From CAZCJA01 sp964499015 (GTDB lineage: Bacteria > Elusimicrobiota > Elusimicrobia > F11): a DNA stretch of 58,815 nt. Of the stretch, positions 49,278 to 56,368 are shown piece by piece (the stretch's first letter is position 1; each line of letters starts with the position of its first letter). The notes beneath the pieces were generated by a model. The model was not told the origin of the DNA and did no database searches. It worked only from the letters and a program-made list of their open reading frames with translations. Made by a program: the position numbers and the translations under genes. The stretch covers positions 1 through 58,815 of the forward strand of contig CAZCJA010000004.1 of the NCBI GenBank assembly GCA_964499015.1, given 5' to 3'.

Positions 49278-50146
49278 TGGCCCGTCTTCTGACCCGCCAA
49301 CAGATTCGCCGGTGGATTCCCAAACGGAGCAAGAACGCGCATAAAGGCGATATGGGTCGCGTTTATATCGCGGCGGGTTCGCGCGGCATGGCGGGCGCGG
49401 CGATTTTGTCGTCCTTGGGCGCTGTGCGAGCGGGCGCGGGCCTCGTGCGCGTCGGCATCGTAGAGAGCCGGCAGATTGTGGCCGCCAAACGCGCGCCGTT
49501 GGAAGCCACCACGGACGCGCTGCCGGAAGGAAAAGACGGGATGCTTTCACCGGCGGCGTTTTCCGCTCTGAGCGCGGCGGTCAAAAAATTTCAGACGGAC
49601 GTTGTGGCGATGGGCCCGGGACTTGGGATCGGAGCGGGCCCGAAACATGTGGTGAAGCGCTTCGTGTGTTCCTATCGGGGCATTCTGGTTCTGGACGCGG
49701 ACGGACTAAACGTATTCGCCAAAACTGATTTATTGCGCAAGCACGGCGGTGAAATGGTGATCACGCCGCACGAAGGGGAACTCGCGCGGCTTTTAAATAA
49801 GCCCGCGTCGTGGGTCAAGGCGCATCGGGAAGAAGCGGCTCGCACGGCCGCCAAAAAATTCCGCTGCGTATGCCTGTTAAAAGGCGCGGGAACATTGGTG
49901 ACGGATGGGGCGGTAATGTGGAAAAATCCCACCGGCAACCCCGGAATGGCCACGGGCGGCATGGGCGACGTGCTCACGGGCGTCATCGCCGCCTTTTGCG
50001 CGCGAATGGTTCCGCTGCACGCGGCCTGCGCGGGGGCGTATGTGCATGGGCTGGCGGGGGACATCGCCGCTGCAACGATTTCGAAAGTCGGTTATTTGGC
50101 GTCGGACCTGGCGGGTTTTATTCCAACGGCGCTGGCAAAGATTTAA
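49277..50146 (+). CDS. nnrD: ADP/ATP-dependent NAD(P)H-hydrate dehydratase
   Basis: 289 aa. Repairs hydrated NAD(P)H. Ribokinase-like fold: KGDMGRVYIAAGSRGMAGAA, DVVAMGPGLGIG, LVLDADGLNVFAK, VITPHEGELARLL, CLLKGAGTLVTDG and NPGMATGGMGDVLTGVIAAF with the catalytic Asp. Only the dehydratase domain is present; the epimerase half often fused to it is missing here and must be elsewhere or absent. Confidence 0.93.
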   Translation: MARLLTRQQIRRWIPKRSKNAHKGDMGRVYIAAGSRGMAGAAILSSLGAVRAGAGLVRVGIVESRQIVAAKRAPLEATTDALPEGKDGMLSPAAFSALSAAVKKFQTDVVAMGPGLGIGAGPKHVVKRFVCSYRGILVLDADGLNVFAKTDLLRKHGGEMVITPHEGELARLLNKPASWVKAHREEAARTAAKKFRCVCLLKGAGTLVTDGAVMWKNPTGNPGMATGGMGDVLTGVIAAFCARMVPLHAACAGAYVHGLAGDIAAATISKVGYLASDLAGFIPTALAKI

Positions 50147-50165
50147 AAAATCGGGAGGACACACT

Positions 50166-50348
50166 ATGGCAATTGTCGTCGGCATCGTTTTCATCGCGTT
50201 GGGACTCGCGGGGCTTCTGCGCTGGTTCCATGAGTTCGTGTTCATGGTCAAAGGTTTCGGCCCGGCGATTCTTCTGACCAGCGGCGTGTTGGCCGTGGTG
50301 GTCGGCATCGCGTCGCTCGGATCGCGTCGCGGCGATGGCAAATCTTAA
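50166..50348 (+). CDS. Small two-helix membrane protein
   Basis: 60 aa from the ATG at 50166, which has a strong Shine-Dalgarno (GGGAGGA). Two hydrophobic helices: MAIVVGIVFIALGLAGLL and FGPAILLTSGVLAVVVGIAS, with a short basic tail SRRGDGK. No family recognised. It lies between nnrD (19-nt gap) and thiL (14-nt overlap), so it is translated within the housekeeping operon. Confidence 0.65.
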   Translation: MAIVVGIVFIALGLAGLLRWFHEFVFMVKGFGPAILLTSGVLAVVVGIASLGSRRGDGKS

Positions 50349-51330
50349 AACACAGGGTGAATGGGGCTTCCTAAACCGCCTTCTCCCGCGTCTGCGCCGC
50401 CTGGGCCGCGGCCGTTTCCTCGTTCCGCCCGGCGACGACGCCGCCGTCCTTAAAAACGCCGCGCGCGCGGTTCTCTCCATCGACGGTCTCACCGACGGCA
50501 CGCATTTCAAATCCAGCTGGGCTTCTTCCGTTAAAGCCATTTTGGGCGTGGGCCTTGGCCGGGCGCTCGGTTGGAAACTTCTGGGCAGCGGCCTTTCCGA
50601 TTTGGCGGCGATGGGGCGGACCAAATCCCGCTGGGCGATGGTTTATCTGGCCGCTCCATCCAATACGTCGATGGATTTCTTGATGGATTTGCAAAAAGGC
50701 GTGGGCGAAACGGCTCAGGCCTGCGGCACTGCGCTCGCGGGCGGCGACACGGTTCGCGGCCGCGACCTTTCGCTGGTCGTGGCGGTGGGCGGAGACGCGA
50801 TGGGCACGCCGCTGACGCGCACGGGCGCTAAGTCGGGAGACCTCCTGTGTGTGACCGGTTTTGTCGGCGACGCCGACATGGGTTTGCGCTATCTGCTCAA
50901 GAAAAAACCGTTGAACAAGAGCGATCGCCGCTACTTTGTCGAACGCTTCTTCAAAGCGACGCCGCTGTTTAAAGAGGGGGAAGTCCTCGCCTCGACACCG
51001 GGCGTCACCGCGCTGATGGATTTGTCCGATCCGCTCGGGTCGTCAGTGAATATTTTGACCGCGGCCTCCGGTGTGGGCGCGCAAATCAGTGTCGACGATA
51101 TTCCTGTTTCACCGCGGCTGAAAAAAATCGGCGTTTCACCGGTTTCCTTATTGGAAGCGGGCGAAGATTATGGGCTTTTGTTTACCATTCGGCCCGGCGC
51201 GCTGGCGGCGCTGCGCAAGAAAATGAAATTGACTGTCATCGGCAACGTGCGCCCACGCGCGTACCGCGTGCGCTTTTATTCCAAGGGGAAACAAGTGAGG
51301 AAGAATGAATTTTTTGAGCACTTCGCCTGA
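50335..51330 (+). CDS. thiL: Thiamine-monophosphate kinase
   Basis: 331 aa. Phosphorylates thiamine monophosphate to the diphosphate. Motifs of the PurM-like ThiL family: LVPPGDDAAVL, LSIDGLTDGTHF, GSGLSDLAAMG, LAGGDTVRG, DLLCVTGFVGDA, ALMDLSDPLGSS and SLLEAGEDYGLLF. Start overlaps the small membrane protein gene by 14 nt, end overlaps tsaE by 26 nt. Confidence 0.93.
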   Translation: MANLKTQGEWGFLNRLLPRLRRLGRGRFLVPPGDDAAVLKNAARAVLSIDGLTDGTHFKSSWASSVKAILGVGLGRALGWKLLGSGLSDLAAMGRTKSRWAMVYLAAPSNTSMDFLMDLQKGVGETAQACGTALAGGDTVRGRDLSLVVAVGGDAMGTPLTRTGAKSGDLLCVTGFVGDADMGLRYLLKKKPLNKSDRRYFVERFFKATPLFKEGEVLASTPGVTALMDLSDPLGSSVNILTAASGVGAQISVDDIPVSPRLKKIGVSPVSLLEAGEDYGLLFTIRPGALAALRKKMKLTVIGNVRPRAYRVRFYSKGKQVRKNEFFEHFA

Positions 51331-51808
51331 GCAAACCCGGAAATTGGGCGGCGCTCTCGGCAAGAAACTGCGCGAGGGCGACGTGGTTTTGTTGACCGCC
51401 GACTTGGGCGCGGGCAAAACCACGTTCACGCAAGGGCTCGCGCGCGCACTCGGCGTGAAAGAAGAAACCATGAGCCCCACGTTCATCATCGCGCAGACGT
51501 TGCACGGCCGCCGCGCGCTGCATCATCTCGATTTTTACCGGCTGTCCAAAAAAGAAATCCTCGATATGGGCGTGGAAGATTATTTCACGGGCGGCGGATT
51601 GGTCGGCCCCGGTGTTTTGGTCGTGGAATGGGCGGACCGTTTTCCGGAACTGTGGCCGGCCGATCACTTGCGCATCTCCATCAAGATCGAACAGGAATCC
51701 AAAGCGCGTCGCTTCACGCTCAGCGGCACCGGCCCGCGCTCGCGCGCTGTACTGAAGGGGTTGGGGAATTTTGGGGAGGCAAGGAGGGGTCATGGTGACC
51801 CCTCCTAA
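51305..51808 (+). CDS. tsaE: tRNA threonylcarbamoyladenosine biosynthesis ATPase TsaE
   Basis: 167 aa. P-loop ATPase that works with TsaB and TsaD to make t6A37 in ANN-decoding tRNAs. Motifs: Walker A DLGAGKTTFTQGLARALGV, ETMSPTFIIAQTL, HHLDFYRLS and VLVVEWADRF. The last ~16 residues (LGNFGEARRGHGDPS) are encoded by the palindromic element at 51773-51815, so the C-terminus has been extended by a repeat. The stop lies inside the tsaB coding region. Confidence 0.92.
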   Translation: MNFLSTSPEQTRKLGGALGKKLREGDVVLLTADLGAGKTTFTQGLARALGVKEETMSPTFIIAQTLHGRRALHHLDFYRLSKKEILDMGVEDYFTGGGLVGPGVLVVEWADRFPELWPADHLRISIKIEQESKARRFTLSGTGPRSRAVLKGLGNFGEARRGHGDPS

Positions 51809-51815
51809 CCTCCCC
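51773..51815. repeat. Palindromic element forming the tsaE end and the tsaB start
   Basis: AGGAGGGGTCA (51782-51792) and TGACCCCTCCT (51796-51806) are a perfect 11-bp inverted repeat around TGG; an outer pair GGGGAGG (51773-51779) and CCTCCCC (51809-51815) extends it. The tsaB Shine-Dalgarno (AGGAGG) lies in the 5' arm and the ATG (51792-51794) at the loop, so the hairpin would hide the tsaB start. Confidence 0.8.
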
Positions 51816-52424
51816 GTCGTCGCCATCGAAACCACGGGCCTGCATTTGGGTTTGGGCCTTTACGCGGTGGACCCGCACAAGAAAACGGTCCGCCGCCAAG
51901 GTGAAGTTTTCCTCCAGGCCGCGCTGAAGCAGTCCGATCTGCTGTTTCCGCTTTTAACGAAGCTTTTGAAGAAAGCGCGCGTGCCGAAGGAAAAAATCGG
52001 CCTGTTCATCGTCGATGTGGGGCCGGGCAGCTTCACCGGCGTGCGCGTCGGCGTCGCCGCGGCGCGCGCGATGGCTCAGGCGCTCAAGGCTCCGCTCATC
52101 GGCGTCTCCAGCTTGGAAGCGATCGCGCGCACCAAGAAGGGGAACGTTGTTGCGTGGATGCCCGCGCTCTCGGGCGAGGCGTACTACCGCGTGGGCATGG
52201 AGCCGCGCTGGGGCACGCAGGCGGAGTTTGACGCCGCGGTGGCGCAACAAAAGAAGCGTGACAAGCGTACGGTTGTTGTCACCGGCGCTCCGCACGTGCG
52301 CGACGTGGCCGCCATCGGCATTGAAACGTTTTTAAAAAAACCGCGCGCCTCCGCGTTTCCCTATTTAAACGTCACGCCGCTTTATCTACAGCCCAGTTGG
52401 GCCGAGAGGAAAAAATCGCGTTGA
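51792..52424 (+). CDS. tsaB: t6A biosynthesis protein TsaB
   Basis: 210 aa from the ATG at 51792. Inactive ASKHA-fold partner of TsaD. Motifs: VVAIETTGLHLGLGLYA at the N-terminus, VDVGPGSFTGVRVGVAAARA and LIGVSSLEAIA. The first residues MVTPPNLP come from the palindromic element, and the ribosome binding site is inside its 5' arm. Overlaps tsaE by 17 nt and rimI by 4 nt. Confidence 0.9.
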   Translation: MVTPPNLPVVAIETTGLHLGLGLYAVDPHKKTVRRQGEVFLQAALKQSDLLFPLLTKLLKKARVPKEKIGLFIVDVGPGSFTGVRVGVAAARAMAQALKAPLIGVSSLEAIARTKKGNVVAWMPALSGEAYYRVGMEPRWGTQAEFDAAVAQQKKRDKRTVVVTGAPHVRDVAAIGIETFLKKPRASAFPYLNVTPLYLQPSWAERKKSR

Positions 52425-52840
52425 GCACGTCCGTGCTGCGGGAAATGCGTCCGGCCGACGCCGAGTGGATGAGCGCGTGGGAATCAGCCGAGCGGCCGTA
52501 TCCGTGGCGGCGAGAGCAATTTAAGCAGGCTTGGGTCCACGAAGAGAACAATAAGCCGGCCGGATACGTTGTTGTGAACATCGTGGAAGCTGAAGCGTAT
52601 GTGCAGAACATCATGGTGCGGCGTGATTTGCGGCGTCACGGCATCGGCGAAAAAATTTTGAAAGAAGCGGAAACGCTCTCTCTGGCCCGCGGCGCGCGCT
52701 ATATGGTATTGGATGTGGATCCGCTGAATAAATCCGCGGTTTCGTTGTATCGGAAGATGGGCTTTGAGTTGATGGAGCAGCGCAAAAAATCATATCCACG
52801 CGGTGAAGACGCCTTGGTGATGAAAAAGGAGCTGTCGTGA
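52421..52840 (+). CDS. rimI: RimI-like N-acetyltransferase
   Basis: 139 aa from the TTG at 52421 (TTGA overlap with tsaB; AGAGGA upstream). GNAT fold: acetyl-CoA loop VRRDLRRHGIGEKIL and the later DVDPLNKSAVSLYRKMGFE. RimI acetylates the N-terminal Ala of ribosomal protein S18 in E. coli, and tsaE-tsaB-rimI clusters are common. An upstream in-frame TTG at 52397 would add 8 residues. Confidence 0.87.
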   Translation: MSTSVLREMRPADAEWMSAWESAERPYPWRREQFKQAWVHEENNKPAGYVVVNIVEAEAYVQNIMVRRDLRRHGIGEKILKEAETLSLARGARYMVLDVDPLNKSAVSLYRKMGFELMEQRKKSYPRGEDALVMKKELS

Positions 52841-55002
52841 AAAAACGCCTTTCAATCGTTGTTGTCCTTGCGGGGTTCGTCTCCGCGGCCCACGCCGCTC
52901 CGTCGTCGGTGCGCAATATCGACGCCTATCAGCACTATCTGAAAGCGGTTCTCTACGACACCCAAGGCAACTTGGTTCTCGCGCAAGACGAACTCACCAA
53001 AGCCATCAAGCTTTCGCCCGATAACGCTTTCCTCTATAAAACCGCGGCTGAGCTGTATTTCCGCCAGGGCAGCTTAACCGAGGCGCAAACGTCGGTCGAC
53101 AAATCCATCGAGCTCGATCCGGAAAACACGCGCGCCTACATTTTGGCCGGACAAATTTATTGGTCGCTCGGCAACAGCGCGGGCGCGGAAAAGCATTTCA
53201 AAAAAGCGGTCGACTTGGCGCCGGACGAAGCCGAGCCGCTGATGAATTTGGCGATGGCGGTGACGCCGAAAGAGCCGCGCCGGGCGATTCAGCTTTACAA
53301 CAGTTACCTCGCGCGCCATCCGGGAGAAGTGGATATTCGCGAGCGCGTCGCCCAGCTGCAGCAAAGTTTGGGCGATATCGACGACGCCGAGAAAACGTGG
53401 GAAAAAGTTTTGGAGTGGGACCCGTCGTCCTTGCGCGCGCATTTGTCGCTCGCGCAGATTGCCGAAGTCCGCTACGACACCGCGACCGCGATCAGCCATT
53501 ACGATGCAGTGGTTAAACAAGACCCGACCAACCTTTCGCTTCTTCTCCGCTTGGGGGAACTGCAGTACCGCACCAACGACATGGTAAAAGCCCAGGAAGC
53601 GTTCACCAAGGCGCAGGCGATCGCGCCGGCCAGCGTGGCCGCCAGCTTTTGGCTCGCATTGCTCAGCGAACACCGCGGCGAATGGGACGCCGCCATAACG
53701 CATTTAAACCAAGTGGCCGCCAAAGCCTCCGATCCGGGCGTCTATTTGCGTCTCTCCTATTATTACTCGCAGGCCGGCCGCTACAAAGAGGCCACCGGCG
53801 TTCTGGAAAAGCTGGTCGCAACCGAGCCCAATAACCCCGATTTTTTAAATTACCTGGCGATCGCTTACGATCAAGACAAAAATTACGCGAAGGCTGAAAA
53901 GACGCTGCTGCGCCGCATCCAGCTCGACCCGCAGGATTACGAGGCGCATTTTCAGTTGGCCAGCGTTTACGACCGGATGAAAAAATTCGGACAGGCCGAG
54001 GAATCTCTTTTGCGCGCGATCGATATCAAGCCCGACTATGCGATGGCGTTGAATTACCTCGGCTATTCGTATGCCGACCGAAACGTGAATTTAAAGGAAG
54101 CGGAAAAACTCATTTCGCACGCCATATCGCTCGATCCGCAAAACCCCGCGTACTTGGATTCGATGGGCTGGGTTTTTTATCGTTTGGGGAAATATCAAAG
54201 CGCGGAAGATTTTCTGCGCCAAGCGGCGGCGCTGGCGCGCGACCCGCTCATCTGGAGCCATTTGGGCGACGTTCAAGCGTCCCAACAGAAAACGATTGAC
54301 GCGATACTATCGTGGGACGAATCTTTGCGTATCGACGTTCATCAAAAAGAACTTTTGGGGAAAGTGCGTAAAAACGTGCGCGGCTTAAGCGACCGTCAAA
54401 AAATGGGCCTGTTCGTAAAGCGCGCGGTTACCAACGCGAGCGACGTTAAAAACATCAAGTCACTGGTCGAAATCAGCGTCTGCGACAAGAAACCCTGCGT
54501 AAAAAACAAAGCGCAGTTCCAATACGCCAGCGGGGGCGAACTGCGCGTGGAAATCGCCGGCCCTCTTGGCGGCCCGCTGATGCTGATGACCAAGCCCTTT
54601 GGCAAGCCCAGCCAATACGGCGCGCTGCATCCCGTTTTTCAGTCGCTGGAGAGGCCGGTCACGCGGGCCTTTGACCGTTACGAGAGCGTCCTTAGCGGCG
54701 GTTTGCTGCGTTCGCTGGACATCAACGATTTGGGCGACACCGTCGTTAAAAAATCCGGAACGCTGATCGGTAAATCCGGAAACGTGGAAGTGACGTTTGA
54801 GCCGGTGGACGGGCATGTGCAGTCGGTCCGCTGGACGGGCAGCGATTCCGACGTGCTGACGCTCTCCGGCTACAAAGCGTCGCGTTCGGTCACGCTGCCG
54901 GAAGCGTTCGAATGGCGCGACGCCGACGGATTCGGCATTAAAATGATGCTGCTCGACCCGACGGTCGCCTCGGCGTCACCCACCGCCGCACATGGCAAAT
55001 AA
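52837..55002 (+). CDS. TPR protein with C-terminal LolB-like domain
   Basis: 721 aa, GTG start with SD AAGGAG, GTGA overlap with rimI. Signal peptide VKKRLSIVVVLAGFVSAAHA. Residues ~25-530 hold about 14 tetratricopeptide repeats (NAFLYKTAAELYFRQGSLTE, AHFQLASVYDRMKKFGQAEE, YAMALNYLGYSYADRNVNL). Residues ~545-710 are beta-rich: VKNKAQFQYASGGELRVEIA, LMLMTKPFGKPSQYG and VEVTFEPVDGHVQSVRW, the pattern of LolB/DUF4292 lipoprotein-binding half-barrels. In many Gram-negatives lolB is next to ispE, and here ispE follows with an 11-nt overlap. No lipobox is visible, unlike classical LolB. Confidence 0.7.
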   Translation: MKKRLSIVVVLAGFVSAAHAAPSSVRNIDAYQHYLKAVLYDTQGNLVLAQDELTKAIKLSPDNAFLYKTAAELYFRQGSLTEAQTSVDKSIELDPENTRAYILAGQIYWSLGNSAGAEKHFKKAVDLAPDEAEPLMNLAMAVTPKEPRRAIQLYNSYLARHPGEVDIRERVAQLQQSLGDIDDAEKTWEKVLEWDPSSLRAHLSLAQIAEVRYDTATAISHYDAVVKQDPTNLSLLLRLGELQYRTNDMVKAQEAFTKAQAIAPASVAASFWLALLSEHRGEWDAAITHLNQVAAKASDPGVYLRLSYYYSQAGRYKEATGVLEKLVATEPNNPDFLNYLAIAYDQDKNYAKAEKTLLRRIQLDPQDYEAHFQLASVYDRMKKFGQAEESLLRAIDIKPDYAMALNYLGYSYADRNVNLKEAEKLISHAISLDPQNPAYLDSMGWVFYRLGKYQSAEDFLRQAAALARDPLIWSHLGDVQASQQKTIDAILSWDESLRIDVHQKELLGKVRKNVRGLSDRQKMGLFVKRAVTNASDVKNIKSLVEISVCDKKPCVKNKAQFQYASGGELRVEIAGPLGGPLMLMTKPFGKPSQYGALHPVFQSLERPVTRAFDRYESVLSGGLLRSLDINDLGDTVVKKSGTLIGKSGNVEVTFEPVDGHVQSVRWTGSDSDVLTLSGYKASRSVTLPEAFEWRDADGFGIKMMLLDPTVASASPTAAHGK

Positions 55003-55837
55003 GCCGCTCGCTCGTCTCGCCCGCGCCAAAATCAATCTTCATCTCCACGTGGGCCCGCGCCGCGCCGACGGCTATCATTCCCTCGACACGCTCTTTCAGG
55101 AAATTTCCCTTCACGACAGGCTGACGTTCCGTGTGGCGCCAAAAAAAATCACGCTGCGCGTTAAGGGCGCCAGGCTCACCGCCGGTCCCGATAACTTGAT
55201 TGTTCGCGCGTTGGAGATGCTGCGGGGCAAGTTGGGAATTTCCGAGGGCATGGACGTGACACTGGAGAAAAACATACCGATGGGCGCGGGCCTGGGCGGC
55301 GGCTCGTCCGATGCGGCGGCCGCTTTGCTGGCCGGCTATAAATTGTGGACCGGAAAAAAAGGAATCCCCAAAATTCTTTTCGACTGCGCGGCGAAGCTCG
55401 GAGCGGACGTCGCTTTTTTTCTGCGCGGCGGCCGGGCGCAGGCCAAAGGGATCGGGGAAAAACTTTCCAAGCCGACGTTTGGCCCAAAAAAATGGCTGGT
55501 CGTGGTTTATCCGCGCGTGCACGTGGCCACGCCGCTCGCATATCGCTGGATTGATGAGTCGCGGCACAATCCCTCTCCCGTAGCCCTCTCCCTCAAGGGA
55601 GAGGGTTGGGAGAGGGGAAAGGCCGCGCGTAATGATTTTGAAAAAGTCGTTTTGCCGCGCTTCCCCGCGATCCGCAAAGCCAAAGAAGAGCTGCGGCGGC
55701 TGGGCTGCACAGGCGTGATGATGTCGGGCTCGGGCTCGAGCGTTTTTGGGTTTGCCGACGGAAAAGCCGCGGCGGAAAAAGTGCAGCGTTCGCTGCGGCT
55801 AAAACCGTGGGACGTTTTTGTGGCGCATACGATTTGA
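54992..55837 (+). CDS. ispE: 4-diphosphocytidyl-2-C-methyl-D-erythritol kinase
   Basis: 281 aa. GHMP kinase of the MEP isoprenoid pathway. Motifs: ARAKINLHLHVGPRRADGYH near the start, the ATP loop IPMGAGLGGGSSDAAAALLA, and GVMMSGSGSSVFG near the end. Residues ~192-208 (NPSPVALSLKGEGWERGK) are encoded by a palindromic element at 55571-55616 and are an insertion relative to the family, between DESRH and AARNDFEKVV. The reading frame is kept, so the enzyme is probably active. The start overlaps the TPR gene by 11 nt. Confidence 0.93.
   Translation: MANKPLARLARAKINLHLHVGPRRADGYHSLDTLFQEISLHDRLTFRVAPKKITLRVKGARLTAGPDNLIVRALEMLRGKLGISEGMDVTLEKNIPMGAGLGGGSSDAAAALLAGYKLWTGKKGIPKILFDCAAKLGADVAFFLRGGRAQAKGIGEKLSKPTFGPKKWLVVVYPRVHVATPLAYRWIDESRHNPSPVALSLKGEGWERGKAARNDFEKVVLPRFPAIRKAKEELRRLGCTGVMMSGSGSSVFGFADGKAAAEKVQRSLRLKPWDVFVAHTI
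55571..55616. repeat. Palindromic REP-like element inside ispE
   Basis: Outer CCCTCTCCC (55571-55579) with GGGAGAGGG (55608-55616); inner CCCTCTCCC (55584-55592) with GGGAGAGGG (55597-55605) around TCAA. The arms are identical to those of the element at 7086-7133. It is read in frame in ispE. Confidence 0.8.
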
Positions 55838-55851
55838 TAGGATTCCCGCCT

Positions 55852-55922
55852 TCCCGGATCGTCCAATGGTAGGACATCGGACTTTGAATCCGGTAATCCT
55901 GGTTCGAATCCAGGTCCGGGAA
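55852..55922 (+). tRNA. tRNA-Gln (anticodon TTG)
   Basis: Acceptor stem TCCCGGA (55852-55858) pairs with TCCGGGA (55915-55921), discriminator A at 55922. Anticodon loop CTTTGAA with anticodon TTG (55884-55886) closed by TCGGA/TCCGG. T arm CCTGG TTCGAAT CCAGG. CCA is not encoded. It lies 14 nt after ispE; several hairpins follow it. Confidence 0.95.
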
Positions 55923-55930
55923 TTCGACTC

Positions 55931-55991
55931 AACCCGTTACATTCGTAACGGGTCTCGCTCATTCCAGGGAACTGGAAACCCTTTCAGCGAG
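55931..55991 (+). other. Two strong hairpins after tRNA-Gln (possible structured RNA or repeat)
   Basis: Hairpin A: ACCCGTTAC (55932-55940) with GTAACGGGT (55945-55953), loop ATTC, perfect 9 bp. Hairpin B: outer CTCGCT (55954-55959) with AGCGAG (55986-55991), inner TTCCAG (55962-55967) with CTGGAA (55972-55977) closed by a GGAA (GNRA) tetraloop. No ORF with coding character covers this. It may be the 3' part of the tRNA transcript, a small RNA, or a dispersed repeat. Confidence 0.45.
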
Positions 55992-56007
55992 TGTAAACAT
56001 GCGAATT

Positions 56008-56044
56008 CCCCTGAGCGGAGGCCGTAGGGCCGAAGTCGAAGGGG
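56008..56044. repeat. Palindromic element of the CCCCTGAGCG...GTCGAAGGGG type
   Basis: CCCCT (56008-56012) pairs with AGGGG (56040-56044), with an inner GGCC (56020-56023) / GGCC (56028-56031) stem. The wording CTGAGCGGAG and GAAGTCGAAGG resembles a palindromic repeat seen in many bacterial genomes. It lies directly upstream of the GIY-YIG gene. Confidence 0.55.
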
Positions 56045-56050
56045 CAAATG

Positions 56051-56075
56051 GCCCCCTCCATTTTAAGGAGGGGGC
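56051..56075 (+). promoter_or_regulatory. Hairpin that sequesters the GIY-YIG ribosome binding site
   Basis: GCCCCCTCC (56051-56059) and GGAGGGGGC (56067-56075) form a perfect 9-bp stem with loop ATTTTAA. The 3' arm is the Shine-Dalgarno (AAGGAGG) for the ATG at 56078, so the folded RNA would block initiation. Confidence 0.55.
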
Positions 56076-56077
56076 AC

Positions 56078-56362
56078 ATGTTTCAAGATCCCCGTAATTC
56101 TTGGTTTGTCTATATTGCCCAATGTGCCGATGGCTCACTGTATACCGGTATTACACAAAACGTCGAAAAACGAATCGAACGTCACAATTCCGGTTCAGGC
56201 GCACTCCATGTTCGAGCCCACGGACCGTTGAATTTTTTGTGGAAAGAAACTCAGCCGGATTTGTCAAAAGCCAGGCAGAGAGAAATGCAAATAAAAGGCT
56301 GGACTCGGCGAAAGAAGTTGGCTTTAGCAAAAGGCGACATGGAGCTTTTAAAGAAATTGTGA
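56078..56362 (+). CDS. GIY-YIG nuclease-superfamily protein (UPF0213/YhbQ-like)
   Basis: 94 aa from the ATG at 56078. GIY-YIG core: WFVYIAQCADGSLYTGIT, then EKRIERHNSGSG with the catalytic-type Arg, and the Glu in SKARQREMQIKGWTRRKKL. The single-domain form (YhbQ, URI-like) is widespread in bacteria; a role in DNA processing is suspected but not settled. It is preceded by three palindromic structures and tRNA-Gln, a setting that suggests a mobile or recently arrived gene. The upstream in-frame ATG at 56048 lies in the hairpin and is unlikely. Confidence 0.85.
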   Translation: MFQDPRNSWFVYIAQCADGSLYTGITQNVEKRIERHNSGSGALHVRAHGPLNFLWKETQPDLSKARQREMQIKGWTRRKKLALAKGDMELLKKL

Positions 56363-56368
56363 GAGTGT

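Noticed and set aside
55507..55962. 151-codon minus-strand frame through ispE and tRNA-Gln
   Set aside because: Its convincing-looking start is the reverse complement of a tRNA, a common false gene call.
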